A stretch of DNA of 64,000 bases from Epinephelus fuscoguttatus (GCF_011397635.1 NC_064765.1:937001-1001000); one strand, 5' to 3'; positions 1 to 12,592 are shown, counted from the first letter of the stretch. A program made the numbers and translations. The notes: generated by a model from the sequence alone, not told the origin.

Positions 1-896
1 AGCTCGTCTGCAGTTCAGAGAAATAAAAAAACTCCCCCAGCAACAGCAGCAGAAAGAAATGATCCACATGAGTTTCCTTTTTCTGTTTATTGTTGCTTTT
101 TGGATGAAACGTTTATGATCAGAGACGGTCTGTCAGCGCCTCAGTTTATCCCATCATTTCTACAACACACACACGTGGTTACGTTTAGCTGACACACACA
201 CACGTGGTTGGGTTTAGGAAAAAAGAACAGGGTTTGGCTTTACAGTCTTACAGGAAGTGAACACTGGCCTCCTGGGTGAAAGTCCATGGTTGTTGGACCC
301 ATCCACCACCCCTCCCACCCACAGAGAGGACACTCAGCTTCCTGTTTGCATCATCAGGTGCATGCCCAGTGTATGTGAATGGTCATGTGATACTGTGCCA
401 AAACGTTCATGTGTACAAAGACTGTCTTCCTTTTAAAATGCTGTTTTAAAACTAGAGCACACAGGTGTAGACGTGGCCTCAAGTGGCAAAGTGCAGAATA
501 TTTGTCTTACTAGTCACAGTGTGTCTTCACTAGTCATGGTGCGTCTTTACGACTCTACATATCTCACACTGAAAGATGAACTTCTAAGATGCTGAATGAC
601 AAACTGGACAATTAGAGGGAGCAAAAATAAGTAATGAGTAAACAGGTCAGCCCTGACGGAGTCACACAGTTCAGATGAAGAATCTTTGCAGTGTTAAATA
701 CAGCCATGTAAGAAGCCCTGTGAGCTACATGCTAACATCATTACGTCAGCATGGTCACAGTGCTAACAGGCTCATGATACTGAAAGGTGTCCCAGTCTGA
801 TCTGAAGGAGTCCCAGTGCATGACTGCAGCTCAGTAACCTCAGAGCTTTTCCACCAACTGTTGATGCAAATTGTTTGGTTGCTCATAATTAGCATC

Positions 897-928
<32 letters not shown>

Positions 929-1879
929 CACTGCTCGGTGGTTTGCTTTGAAACAATTTGTCAGAGAGAGTCTTGTGGCACGGTAACGATCAGGAGCCAG
1001 TCTGGGATTTGTTTAACTTGGTTGGGATTTGGGTGATTTGTCTCTGAGAGGGGTTAAATTCTTTGTGGTGTTGTTGCTGAACAATCCTGCCACTGTTCCT
1101 CCTCCTGACTCCTGGCTGATTGACTGTCTAATTATGATCCTGCAAACTGAAGGTGGGGGATGATCTCTGTGATCTCTATGGTTTATGTTGATGAGCTGTT
1201 TTATTGCTGTGTGATGGAGCCGGAGGACTAAAGTCAAGTCTTTTAAAACGTGTTTTAATCCTGGTGACAAAACATGCAGGTCTTTATGAGGAGTTAAGAC
1301 CCTCGACACTGGTAAGACTTAATGAAGTTCATTTTGTCTTTGCAGCTGTGCACCACCCTGGGCTTTCCTTACCACTGCAGCAGCATGCCTGAAGGAGGAT
1401 CAACGAGTCCCTGACATCGAAACCAATAAAAAATGTATGGTTACCCATCACCTTGATCTGCTCCCTTTATGGATCCAGGTTTTTTACATTCAGACAACTA
1501 ATCCAAAGTTCACACTGCACAACTTACTGTCTTATATTCAGGAGTCTTAAAGTCACTGTGGGTTTCACACAACATGGCTGACGGGTGACAGAGGGTCACA
1601 CACGAACAGGTTCTTCACCAGGAGGAATTCATGATGAAGACGTCTGGCGTCCAAACTCTGTTTTATCACTTTACAATCTTTATAATTCACAGCCTGTTTC
1701 CTCTGAGTGCAGCAACAGCTTTGGTTCATGCTGCAAATGCAACATACACAGTAAAGTTCCAGGTGTTACAGGTGACCCCGCCCTCAGGTTTCCCTTTAAT
1801 CTCGTGCTCTCATTGGCTGCAGCTCATCAACAGGTCCCTGACAGGTGCAAATATTTCATGGATGTGTAAAGAGGCCACA
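1..1879. repeat. gene-free stretch with repeat fragments and a CA microsatellite
   Basis: Positions 225-320 carry a piece of dispersed family 1 (acaggaagtgaacactggcc, shared with 18385). A (CA)n tract lies at 897-931. The rest is AT-rich with no recognised gene. The open frame at 1631-1891 has no domain and no splice-consistent neighbours. Confidence 0.45.
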
Positions 1880-2245
1880 AAAAAAAGGTAAAGCCAAATC
1901 GATATAGTTACATTGGGAAGGCGACACCTGAAAATCCTGAGTACCTTTAAACCTTTAAACACGGAAGCAGTCCCGAAAGCTTTTAAGGAGGCAGGTTGAG
2001 GTGGGGGATGGGTCACAAAACACTGAGCTTTCCTCTGGAGGCTCGTGCTCAAATGTGAGGGAACTTTGAGTCATTATAAGGTTCATCCTCACCATGTTTC
2101 TTTCCCTAAACCTAACCTCTGTAACTTTACCTTAATTACATAACTGTACGTTAAGGACAAAACGTCATTCGTGGAGCGCAAATTCGTAGGATAAAATCCA
2201 AACTGTTCTATAAGAATACGTTGCAGGATCTGATCAATTCCGTCC
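1880..2245 (+). repeat. dispersed repeat family 2, copy 1
   Basis: The segment matches 13320-13560 in the same orientation: aaggaggcaggttgaggtgg against aaggagacaggttgggatgg, then tcctcaccatgtttct, taactgtacgttaaggac and cattcgtgg. The family is non-coding and probably a non-autonomous DNA transposon, with its end not resolved here. Confidence 0.6.
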
Positions 2246-3199
2246 GCTTACATTTGAAGGTCTAGACGAGCTGCATGACTGAATCATTCTATCCCGGCTG
2301 AAGAAAGACGCCTGGCTGCACTCGGTCACTGTACGTCTCTAGTGTCCCTGTTCTATGGACCCCGCGATGTGGAAGATCTGGGTAATTTCATACCACAACT
2401 TCTTTGGCTTCATGAACCACTGAGCAACTTTCATAGGAAAGAACAGGGGCCAGCCTCCAACACTACATCCAGGTCTCTTTATACATCCACCCACAGAGCA
2501 TGTGCAGTCGAGACTTCTGCCAGCCGAGCCAGCTACTTCTGTTTTAGCCCTCTGCTAACTTAAATGGGGATACAATGATTCAATCATGCAGTTCGTCTAA
2601 ACAAATGTTATCGGACCAAATGGATCAAATTCCAACAGTGTAATGAGTCATTTTGTGGGTGTTGTGACGCTCCAAAAAAAGTACCACTTAGTTACACACA
2701 TTTCTGCCATTTATGTCAATCAGGAGATCTTCTGGGGCCACAGGGCATCACATGAGGCCTCAGAGCCTGGTGCACATCCAGGGGTCTGAGATAATGGTGT
2801 TTGAACAGTTCTCTCATAGCACTGGAGCACTGATTTGAGAGCGCTGAGCCAACACTGATGTTCCTCTGATCTGGGGCTCTTCTCAGGGAGCTCCAAACAC
2901 TGTGAGGAAGATCAGGGTGTGTAGAGTGAAGGAGGTATAAAACTATACTGGTAAGGTCAGAGACAGATCCAGGTCAAGGTTCACAGAAACCAACTTTGAC
3001 TCTAGTCAGAGTTACCTGCTCTATGTCCTGAGGGACCCATCTCAACTTCCCCCTACTCAAACTTGTAGACATGTGAAGGTGAGACGAACAACACTCCAAA
3101 AGTCAAAGTAAATGTGTCTGAGTGTCACCTGTAAGGTGAACACAGTGTCTCTGCCACTTCATTGTCTCCACAACAAAAGCCTCACCTACAGTAACTCAT
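2246..3199. other. no feature recognised
   Basis: This is mixed-composition sequence without microsatellites, inverted termini or credible coding frames. A phrase such as tcttctggggccacagggca at 2729 is unremarkable. I see nothing in it. Confidence 0.4.
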
Positions 3200-4040
3200 A
3201 TCAAAGCCTCACCTATGTATCAATAATTGTTGGTTTTGGCAGCGTGTGTCACCGGCTGTTTATTCACGGATGAATCTAATCCAACTGTGAGGCCGATCTG
3301 GCAGAGGTGTTGTGTTGGAGAGAAATCCAGAGGGAAGCCACTTAGAGAGCCGTGTTTATCACTCCCATTAGTAAAAACCACCGAGGAAAACACAGGCGGG
3401 CACCGAGCACAATGGTGTGATTGTTTTTTCCGGGGTAGGGGAGGATGATATTAAGTGCTTTTAATATTCACATATATCTGTTACCAGTGTGGATTGCAGG
3501 CTTCCCCTCCTTTCCAGGCGGCCGAGCCCTGGGGGGAACAGGTGGATGCTAGGTGCGTTCTCTCGCTGCGTCTGCACAAACCCACACACACCAGGAGACA
3601 GCGTCGCAGAATGGATGGCATAGTTCCGATGTTTTTAATTAGCTGGTAACAGTGCCTTTGTGTCGCAGATCTGCGTCATTTGCATACCACGTGAGTCGGA
3701 AAAGGGCGATTATGTTCCATCATGCCACCCATCGATGTTTTCTTTGGGCATGAGATGCTATGTGCGCTTGGCAGGGGTGCCAGCGTCTGCATTTCAACAC
3801 AAAGCATTTTGTTTTAGTGCTAATTACACGGCAGGCGAAGGCAGATGGGGCTGTTTCTTCCTCCCCTCTGTGGGTGACAGTTATTGACAATTGGCCCTGT
3901 CTAGCCATAATACGCCCGAGGCACTCAATCAACCACTTCCAATGTAAACACTGCAGGGAGAGCAGCTTCAAATGAGCCAGATTTTACCTTGACAACTGTA
4001 ACTATGTTCAACAATTAGTCCCAGAATCCCCGGCTGTTTA
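3200..4040. promoter_or_regulatory. candidate conserved non-coding element (enhancer-like block)
   Basis: About 840 bases of balanced, non-repetitive sequence contrast with the repeat-rich surroundings. Motifs include two TAATTA homeodomain cores (3636 and 3821), an octamer ATTTGCAT at 3678 and an E-box CACGTG at 3688. An isolated ttattgacaattggc occurs at 3881. Frames stay open on both strands for 200-250 bases without any domain, which fits constrained non-coding DNA better than a gene. Conservation must be tested by comparison. The nearest developmental target gene is not in this window. Confidence 0.45.
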
Positions 4041-5274
4041 CACTCCTTGAAATGAAAGAGATTTACTTTCCTCTGACTGACACCGGGGATTCTTCACATT
4101 TGGAGTTTTGTTTTTATTGCAGCGGTTGTGAATGGGCACAGCGGATGACTCCCACTCCAAGATGCCAGTCTTCAGATCTGTGTGTGTGTGTGTGTGTCAT
4201 TGCCAGAGGGTCAAATCATATTTGTTCTTGGCATTTGTTTTAGCCTGTATCACGTTCCAGATTTACTGCAGGACACATCCGAACAGTTTGACTGTCGATT
4301 ACACAGAAAATTACTCTATGTTTATTTTCTAAAACAATTTTTTTTTTCCATGAGCATTTTAATCTTCTGTCACTCACTCTCAGATCCTCCCTGTCTGCTT
4401 TAGTGTATCTGAGGCCAGGATCAGAGATCAGCAGCACAGGTCGATTTACGCCCAGAGATTAGTCGGTGTCTGTCCTCGCTGAGTGACTCCCAGTCTTGTG
4501 TGAAAATGGTTGGAAGGGTCAGCGCCTGTGAGTGACCCTTAACTATTTCCTCGCTCCTCTTTTTGTCCCACGTCTGCGTCCAACACTTAGTCACACCAGC
4601 TTCAAAGGAGGCAGCCCGTCACAGCCTGCACATCAAAGACACACCATCAACGTCCACGCCAGTCAAACTGTACGAGGGAAGGAATTCAGACGCACCGTCT
4701 AAAAGGACCCACGGAAGACACATCCCAAATGGATGTGATAATGACAATGGATACGTTTACATGGACGAAATATTCTGTTTTGGCCCTCATTCCAAAATAG
4801 ATAATGTTCCTACTGAGCTGTTTACATGTCTAATGAAAATAAATATTCCACTAATATTCCCGTTAACATGCAGCCGTGCAGACTCTGATTAACGTGTCCT
4901 AACATGTTGTTAATTACATCAAAATAGTCAACAGAAGAACAGCTGGAGCTGCTCGTCATTTTGCTTCTTTGCAGCTGGTTGCAGTTTGTTCGACCATGCG
5001 AGCACAGCCTCCTTCACTCCTTCACCTGCTGGAAAATGTCGGTGTTGTGATATTTGCTCATGTCCAAAAACTGGCTGATAGCTTTTTTGTTCAAATTATT
5101 TAAAATATGTGTGTTTCTTCTTATGGTTTTGTGCATGCATCTCTACTCCAGCCCGTATCCATGACAACACACAGAGTCAGCTATAAACAGGAAAGAAAAC
5201 TTGTAAACTAAGAGCATGTTCAGATTTGGCTGTATACATGTCCAGAGAATGCTAAAACCGGAGTAAGATTGGTC
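4041..5274. other. gene-free stretch, short GT tract only
   Basis: A short (GT)n lies at 4181-4198. The open frame 4563-4892 has no domain and low coding quality. No repeat family is recognised in the remaining sequence. Confidence 0.4.
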
Positions 5275-5900
5275 TGTCCAACCTGGTCTCACTCCTTAGT
5301 CGTTGAAAACTGACGCTTAGTCAGTGATTTCCAGCGTCATACACTGACGAATAGAGCTGTCTGTGTCAGCATAACATGCAGCCGGTTGCCATTATTGTGT
5401 AACGGTGCCCAGTGGTGTTAGGGGGAAGCAAAGCAGGACTACACTCAAAGTGAAGGCAGTGGAAAACTGGGTAGCCCCTCTAGCCCCTCCCACTGGACTC
5501 ATCAACATCTGGCTTTTGTCTTTAAAGTTACATTCTGCATTCAGTCCTGAGACAAATGACTCTGCAGGAGTCGCGGTGTTTATCAGCTCCACCTGCAAGT
5601 GTCTCCAACTGGCAGTCGGCTCGATGTACTTACATGTTTTCTGGCACGTTTGTGACGGTGAATGTGACACACCAGAAAATAAAAACCAACAACTGGTCTC
5701 ATTCTGAAGTTGTCGAAAACCGGGAGTCTAAGTAGGGTGGAGGGGTGGTGGATGGGTCCAACAACCACTGACTTTCACCCAGGAGGCCGGTGTTCACTTC
5801 CCTTTATTTTGAAAGAGACTGTATCAAACTGTCTATTTCCTGTGAAAACAGAAGTGTATTCTGAAAACAGACAATGCATGTAACAGGCTGAAGTTGACAC
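5275..5900 (-). repeat. dispersed repeat family 1, composite copy
   Basis: The sequence shares cctctagcccctcccactgg and ggactcatcaacatctggct with 7935-7970. It shares ccggttgccattattgtgta with 8450-8470, and agtgtattctgaaaacagac, acaatgcatgtaacaggctg with 8728-8765 and with the reverse complement of 18295-18350. Two head phrases (ggtctcactccttagtcgtt at 5286 and gtctcattctgaagttgtcg at 5696) indicate two copies joined or nested. There is no coding capacity. The class is probably a non-autonomous DNA transposon. Confidence 0.6.
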
Positions 5901-7199
5901 GAGCACCAGCGGCGTCAGTCCCACAGAGCCAGGCAGCTGCCAGCTGCAACAGACAGCACACGTTCATATTTAAGGTGTTTAATGTGTGGCTGCTGATACT
6001 CAGATTTCAGTCAGAATATCAAGTCAACCGGATTTCCTGTCCTGCACTGACAGTACACGCTGACTCAAACTTACGTTCATGAGCTGAGACCTGACGTGAG
6101 ATTTGATCGTAGTGTCCGCTCATGTCCACACTGATAAATGGCGAGCTTTGTGTGGTGATAAACCATACGCCCAGTTTTGTGTCATATGTTTGTTTCATAC
6201 ATGAGGGCCGATGGCACCGACACATTCAGGTGTGACACAGAACATTTTAGAAGAAGGTTAAATACAGTGACAGAGTTTATCAGCTGTTATTAAAGGTTAA
6301 ATTAAAGGGTTGTGAGTAAAAGGAAAAATGAACCAGACTTTGGGCTCACAGGTCCACATTTCATCATGTCAATACACAGCCAGATATTAACTGCTGTAAG
6401 AGAACACTAATCAGCTCCATTTACAGTAAACAGGTCCTCAGTGCAGCTCTGACAGCTCACAGGAAGCTTCAGCTGATAGAGTCAGGAGAAAGTGCAAAGT
6501 AAAGTGTTTACACTGTAAACAGTATTTCAGTATGTGAACACCAAATATGATTTTTCTTTAACTAATCTAAATAAAAGCAGATAAACAACAACCAAGCAGA
6601 TATTTTTTTCATATTTAGTTCCTCTGACAGTGACTATGTCGATGCTGGTTTGAAGATACTGGACTGGAGTGACTGTGAAACTTCTCCCAGGTTAAGTTCT
6701 CATGTCTCAAGTTGGGGACTTGCAGATGGATGTAAAAATGAATGGACTCAAAGTGAATGCAGCAGGCGCTGAGATATCTGGATTTTTAGTCTTTCGTATG
6801 CACCATACTTAAAAGCTTCTGGACTGTTTGGATACGTTATGCATACTTAAATATTCTAAACTCTGTCAGAGGCTCAGTGATGCTCTTTGTGCTCCTTAAA
6901 CATTTTTGAAAATTCAGATTCTGTTGAGGAGACTCTGACGGCTCCTCTGCACGTCTCTCTCTTTGGTTCCTGTATTTGTGCTGTGTTTTCCAGTGCAGCA
7001 GACTTGATGAGTGCAATCAGCATTATGTGACACACCTGGACGCACTGTGCCTCACGCACATACGACAGAGCAGCACTCAGTCTGGACTGACAGACCTGCT
7101 CACCACACCTTTGCTCTGTGTCGTTTGGTTCTTTCTCTCTGCAGCGCAACACCTGACAACACATCCTCACTCATCCCCTCCCTACACCACTGACTCTGC
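5901..7199. other. no feature recognised
   Basis: This is AT-rich, unstructured sequence between two repeats. No microsatellite, inverted termini or domain-bearing frame is visible. The frame that opens at 6976 leads into the LINE fragment but its first part matches nothing I know. Confidence 0.4.
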
Positions 7200-7229
7200 A
7201 GATTTTATCTGCCTGTTGTGTGAAACTTG

Positions 7230-7830
7230 TTTGACTTACTTTCAGTTAATAAATCACTTTATTAAACTGAATGACAGGTCCAAATCTGCCAGCCTCATAA
7301 ACAGCCTCGAGGACATAAAGAACTTCCTCCAGCTGGATGAGGACAGATCAGACATTGTCCTCTTGTCCTCCCCTGACTCCATCACAAGGATTTCTGTTCA
7401 GCTCAGCAGCCTCTCCAACGAGGTTAAACCTATGTCTAAAATCTTGACACAATATTTGACCTCAGCTTTAAGTTTAACAAGTAAATTAACACAATAGTAA
7501 AAGCCAGTTTTTCCAACTCTGCACCAAAGTCAAGTCACTCCTGTCCCTCAGAGACCTGCAGACAGTCACACACGCTCTCATCTCATCTCCTCCTGTTTGG
7601 ACGCCTGTAACTCTCTGTACACTGGTGTCAGTCAGTCCTCTCTGTCCCCCTTAAACTGGTTCACCACTGCCAGGCTCCTCACAGGCACCTGCAGGAGGGA
7701 CCAGTCACACCTGTGTTAGCGTACCTGACAGTTATATTGCCTCTGGTGTGTTTTAGCACTTTGGTCAACGTGGGTTGTTTTTAAATGTGCTTTATGAATA
7801 AATTAGAGTTGAGTTTATTCAATCATTTAC
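7230..7830 (+). mobile_element. L2/CR1-like LINE, reverse-transcriptase C-terminal remnant with 3' tail
   Basis: Conceptual translation gives degenerate pieces of a fish non-LTR reverse transcriptase in order: NFLQLDEDRSDIVLLSSPDS, then VQLSSLSNEVKP (normally an LNxxKTEVLLF motif followed by the LGV segment). Next come SFFQLCTKVKSLLSLRDLQT, then SCLDACNSLYTGVSQSSLS (normally SRLDYCNSLYTGL). A 3' untranslated end follows, aaatgtgctttatgaataaa, typical of L2-type elements. Frameshifts and a stop at 7497 show it is inactive and 5'-truncated. Confidence 0.75.
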
Positions 7831-7924
7831 ACCTGTGTCTCTCTCTTTTTGTCCAGCCTGAGAGCTGGGCTGTGACAAGGTGTTAAAACAGTGCAGTATA
7901 TTATCTGTGTGTGTAACTGATGAC

Positions 7925-8905
7925 AGGTCTTTAGCCCCTCCCACTGGACTCATTAACACCTGGGTTTTGTCTTTAGTAGGAAAAGGTACATTCTGCACTA
8001 AGCCCCATGTGTTTGCCGACCAGTGGGGCTAACTGATATATTATGCTTTTTCATATCACATCGGCAAAATGGCAAAAACGTCCTTCCTGGAAGCGAAGGC
8101 TTCTAGGGCAGTCTTCTGTTCCTCTCTCAAGGAAAAAGATAAGTTGAATGGACGCGGTCCTTCGGCAGCTGCCATCTTGGCTGTTTACTTTTTGACTCCT
8201 ACAGCAGCGCTGTCCTCATCATGTTACGCCCGCCCAGAGCCCGCCTCTGTCAGACAGACTGATCTGATTGGTCCGATGGCGATTCAGCGGGCTCTGCTCG
8301 TCGGGGCCAGATCCCCGTGCAGAGCAAATTAGAATTTGCTGGGGGCAGAACATCTGGATTTCCAGGTTAACGTCTCATTCTGAAGTTGACGAAAACTGCG
8401 TCAGACACCAATGAAAAATAAAGTCCTTTCATGTTTGCAGGATAGGCGGCCGGTTGCCATTATTCTGTAACGGCACTCAGTGGTGTCAGGTGGACACACA
8501 GCGGGACAACAATGTAAGTTAAGGCAGCAAAAGTATGGTGGATAAGGCCAGTTACCGTCGACTGGGAGGCTGGTGTTTGCTTCCCATAGTATTGTAAAGT
8601 CAGACTCTTTCATTTTTTCCTAAACGTAATCACGTATGTGTGTTACGGAAAAAAAACATCAGTTGGCATCAGTTTTATTTTGAAAGAGACTGTATCAAAC
8701 TGTACATTTCCTGTGAAAACAGAAGTGTAGTTTGAAAACAGACAATGCATGTAACAGGCTGAAGTTGACACGGCGTCCCAGAACGTCAACAACCAACACA
8801 CCCAGGGTACCTTGGACGCCATATGTGGACGTGGAAAGTCCATGACCAAACGTGGACATGTGACGAGGTCACAGTGAGGATGATGATGGACCTGCAACAA
8901 CTTGG
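7925..8905 (-). repeat. dispersed repeat family 1, second composite copy
   Basis: This region repeats the parts seen at 5275-5900: ttagcccctcccactggact (7932), tctcattctgaagttgacga (8372), ccggttgccattattctgta (8450) and acaatgcatgtaacaggctg (8742). Between them lies 8065-8345, a GC-richer cassette (cttcggcagctgccatcttg, gcagagcaaattagaatttg) with a chance 87-codon frame. 8790-8890 matches the reverse complement of 18170-18280 (cgtggacatgtgacgaggtc). The block is therefore a mosaic of one repeat family. Confidence 0.6.
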
Positions 8906-9161
8906 CAGAAAATAAGGCCGTGTATAATTCTACTTTCTAATCTACCTGAAGACCATCAGATTTCTCTGCAGTCTGTCCCTTAATGTCCAAAACTGTGTTT
9001 AAAAGTTAAGACAAAACTAAGTGGAGGCAAAGACATGAGGAGAGACAGAGAGGAGAAACTGGATCTACAGAGAGCTCAGTGAAACCACTGACAGCCTCCA
9101 ACAGATTCATCTTGGTGAGCAGTGACAGGCGCTCTGAGCCCTGAGAGTCGCTGCGGGCTGA

Positions 9162-9162
<1 letters not shown>

Positions 9163-9213
<51 letters not shown>
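9163..9213 (+). repeat. (CA)n microsatellite
   Basis: About 25 uninterrupted AC units. It creates spurious valine/cysteine-rich frames on the other strand. Confidence 0.95.
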
Positions 9214-9216
<3 letters not shown>

Positions 9217-9444
9217 TCACCCAAACACCCTGGAGGTGTCAGACTGGGAGCTGCTGCTGGCCTCAGATCTCACGCTTTAGTAAAACACCGCTCTCTGTCT
9301 TCGCTCTCAGGTTTGTGCTCACACGAGCTGACGTGCAGGTGGTCCCATATTCTGCCAAAGTGATCTGAATCTGAATCGGCGTAAATTACAGCGTCTGAAA
9401 ACCTCACTTTCACAACATGTTGAGACGAGGCTCGCCGTCGCTCA

Positions 9445-9446
<2 letters not shown>

Positions 9447-9490
<44 letters not shown>

Positions 9491-9497
9491 TCTCTCT
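9447..9497 (+). repeat. (TC)n microsatellite
   Basis: A polypyrimidine run of about 25 TC units has one interruption (ctat at 9474). The following 100 bases remain pyrimidine-rich. Confidence 0.95.
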
Positions 9498-9737
9498 GTC
9501 TGCGTGTTTTCTTTGTTTCCCTCCTTTTTTTCTCTTGTTGTCCTCCTGCTGTTTCTGAGTCTCACTCCTTCTCTCTCCTCTGTCAGCTCCACATTATCAC
9601 TGCTGTCTGATCTTTCATTTCTGCAGTCTTTTACATTTCATCCAAACTACCTGCCGACAGTTCAGGTGAGTTTCTGCTCCCTGAGGTCAAAATCAAATAT
9701 GATCTGAATGTAGATAAAAATGTTTGTTTCTAATCCA

Positions 9738-9990
9738 AAGACCAGAGGCAGAATGTAACTAAGTACATTTACTAAAGTACTGTCCTGAAGCATCATTTTG
9801 AGGTGCTTGTACTTGAACATTTATGTTGTATATGATTTTATACTTTGACTGCTCTACGCTACATCTCAGAGGAAATATTTTTACTCCTCTATATTTACTG
9901 GATAACTTTAGTTACTCTGCAGATACTACTATCACATGGGATACTTGTCCACTTGAGTATTTAGAACATGAGCATACAAATCTGAGAGTA
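9738..9990 (+). mobile_element. non-autonomous DNA-transposon fragment of the TAAGTACATTTACT family
   Basis: The start agaggcagaatgtaactaag, followed by tacatttactaaagtactgt, then gaggtgcttgtacttgaaca and tctcagaggaaatattttta, is the left part of a very common fish repeat (hAT-like, recalled). Only the 5' half is evident; the right half has decayed. A related copy in opposite orientation is present at 34680-35215. Confidence 0.6.
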
Positions 9991-10795
9991 ACAGAGGACT
10001 TTAAAAGTGTAGAATTAAAGACATTTCCACCATAAACTGAGACAGAAGGGGAAAAACATTTATACAAAATTCACCTGAATGCAGGAAATAAAGTGTTTGA
10101 GGTTTTAAACTGATGGCAGAGGAACCCCCAGTTTTACATGTGTTGAAAGAAAACCGACACTCTGATCCAGTCTATATGGATCATATTTGTGTATCTGGTA
10201 TTTAATAAAGGTTTGATGATATTTAATTAATTTATTAATTTTAAAAAGTAGATTTAGATTAGAAAAAGAATAACAGTAACCAAGCATCGACAGTTTCAGT
10301 CAAGGATCTGACTCAATGCACCAATTCATTTATGCAATTATCAGTCATTTATTACATCACATACGTGACACACACAGTTTCACGTTTTGCAACTTTATTT
10401 TCACATTAAGGACATTTTTTATTAAACTATTTTTGCTTTCTCACTATCAACAATTTGTCAGAATAAAGTAAATTATTTATTATAATCTAAATGAACATTT
10501 GTCCATAAATGCTTCTATATAGTTTCATTTTTATTCTTATTTTAGTTGACGCACCTCTTGTTACTTATTTCTTTTACTCTCTATCTTTATCTGAACTTAT
10601 TTCTCTCTGTTTTTCCCTCAGTAGGGATGTTTCTGCTCTTACAGTATCTGATCTTATCTGCTCGTCTGATAAAGAAGACCAGCTCTGTCCTGAGATGACA
10701 CTCCCTCGACCCGGTGGAGATTGTGGGAGGAAGGAGAGTGATAGCCAAGCTATTGTCCCTAATGGACAACATGTCCCTCCCCATGCAGGACACTT
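9991..10795. other. no feature recognised
   Basis: This is AT-rich DNA with no repeat, domain or regulatory block that I can support. It separates the TAAGTACATTTACT fragment from the CCCAGCAAGC MITE. Confidence 0.4.
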
Positions 10796-11154
10796 CCCAG
10801 CAAGCATTTTTTGGTTTAAAAAACCTCTAATAGCCATCTACATGAAGACCTGACGTCTAGGCTAAATCACGGCTGAATTTGGGCTGTCAGTGAAAATTTG
10901 GTAGACGTCTAACCATAGCCAAAGTGTAGACGTCATCAATTATATGGCTATGTAGAGACCATGTCCAAAAAATGGAGATAAACATATTTTAATTACTGTT
11001 GACTCTCCATACGTGATTGAATATCATCTGCAATGGTGAAAATTACATTTAATCAATTTCAAAATTAAATCGGCTAGATTAGGGTTACATGTAGATAGAC
11101 TAAATCGGAGCTAAATATAGCCGATACGTTTAATCACGACTATTGCTTGCTGGG
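10796..11154. mobile_element. MITE with CCCAGCAAGCA-type termini
   Basis: The 359-bp element begins cccagcaagcattttttgg and ends ctattgcttgctggg, giving inverted ends. The interior alternates related phrases (gacgtctaggctaaatcacg, agccgatacgtttaatcacg, agactaaatcggagctaaat) on both strands and has no coding potential. The superfamily is not assigned. Confidence 0.7.
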
Positions 11155-11329
11155 CTCAGTGACAGGCTGTGTGTGAAGGAGAGACACCACAGCTCCTTCC
11201 TTCCTGCTGCTGTCACACTGTACGACCAACACTGCTCCCAGTCGACCACACACACACTGAAACTATGGACAGTCAGTCATCACTCAGGTGTAATATCTGT
11301 ATCTGTGTATTCCAACTGTGAGATATATC

Positions 11330-11700
11330 TACACTAAATTCTGCCTCTCAGCCTGTCTATTTATTTATTTATCATCATATCTTGCTTTTATTTTTTACTG
11401 CTTACAATCAGTCACTCAGGTTTCACATCAGTATTGTTGACTGTGAAATATCTTTACTTCCATCAGTCATTAATTCTGTGTCTTTGTTGTATTCTGCTTC
11501 TTTCTGATGCTTCTTTATTATACTGCTCTTTGTCTTTGCACAGTTTACTTATTTTACATTCTTACATATATTTATATCTGCTGTGCACTTTATTTTTTCC
11601 TACTGATGCTTCCTGTTTGCACTCTTTTCCTCTGCTGCTGTAGTGTTGCTAATTTCCCCTCTGTGGGATGAAGTGAGGATTATCTTATCTTTTCTTACCA
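11330..11700 (+). repeat. LINE/SINE-type 3' tail ending in a GGATTATCTTATC-like repeat
   Basis: The final part, gctaatttcccctctgtggg followed by gaggattatcttatctt, matches the 'AATTTCCCCACTGTGGGA' 3' end common to fish LINE/SINE transcripts. It ends in a short variant tandem repeat. The preceding sequence is T-rich, consistent with a degraded 3' region. Confidence 0.55.
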
Positions 11701-12551
11701 TACCATATAAAATACTTTAACATGTATTATTATAGTAGTTAGTTCACCTGCCTCTGTCTGTCTCTGTTTCTCCACTGGAGGGAAATCAGTGGCTTAATTT
11801 TAATTGCAAGAAGGAAACTTGAGTAAAATAAAATATATAATTAATTCAGCTAATAATAAAGTGTAATCTGACAAAAGCATCTCCATGCCCTGTATATGTG
11901 TCAGTGCCACAGACATGGACTTTACCAGAGAAAACAGTAAATTTAATAACGTTTCTTTGTTGATTTGACGTATAAAATCGTATCTTTGTCACATTTGGGT
12001 TTTATTTGTGTGGAGGTTCAAGTTTCTGTGGCAAAAACCTTGTGACTTATAGAGACATTAAATGCAGCAGAAAAGAAAGTGTGAACAGAAATATTTGTGT
12101 CGTCTCACAAGCTTTTTTCTCTCAACCTTTTCCTGCTCTTAAGTTTTTGACTTTGAGATCTTTTTGCAGAGAGTTATAAAGTTGTGTTGTTAGTTCAGGG
12201 ATCAATATGAATAATTACAGTTCCATCTTTTCTTTATGTTCCTGATGAATGTGCTGTGAGCGTTGTGGGAATGTGAGCAGCCAATGTTCAGCTGTGTGGG
12301 ACGCTCACACATTCTCAGCCTGCTCTCTGGATGTACAAACAAACTGAGCGCTGAGCGCAGCCGGGGACAAAAGGCAGGCTTATGGGCGAGGCGAGGAGGA
12401 GTCAGGTGGATCAAGGAGCGATGTGGGAAAGGTGGAATCTCCCGGCGATCCTCCTGAGACCACCACCAGGAAGAGAAACGTCAGATTTACAGGATTCAGA
12501 GTTCTCCTGGGAAACAAGGAGGCTTTGACGCACTCAGATCAGGAGCAGGCG

Positions 12552-12592
<41 letters not shown>

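Noticed and set aside
6976-7497. 173-codon open frame as a host gene
   Set aside because: The C-terminal half is a decayed L2-like reverse transcriptase and the frame ends where the LINE sequence shifts frame. The N-terminal half has no domain and no splice context.
7230-7830. Endogenous retrovirus fragment
   Set aside because: Motifs match a non-LTR reverse transcriptase (LDxCNSLYTGL type). There are no LTRs, primer site or gag/env similarity, and no viral element is seen elsewhere in the window.
9417-9707. Ser/Leu-rich frame over the TC microsatellite
   Set aside because: It is created by the (TC)n repeat itself.
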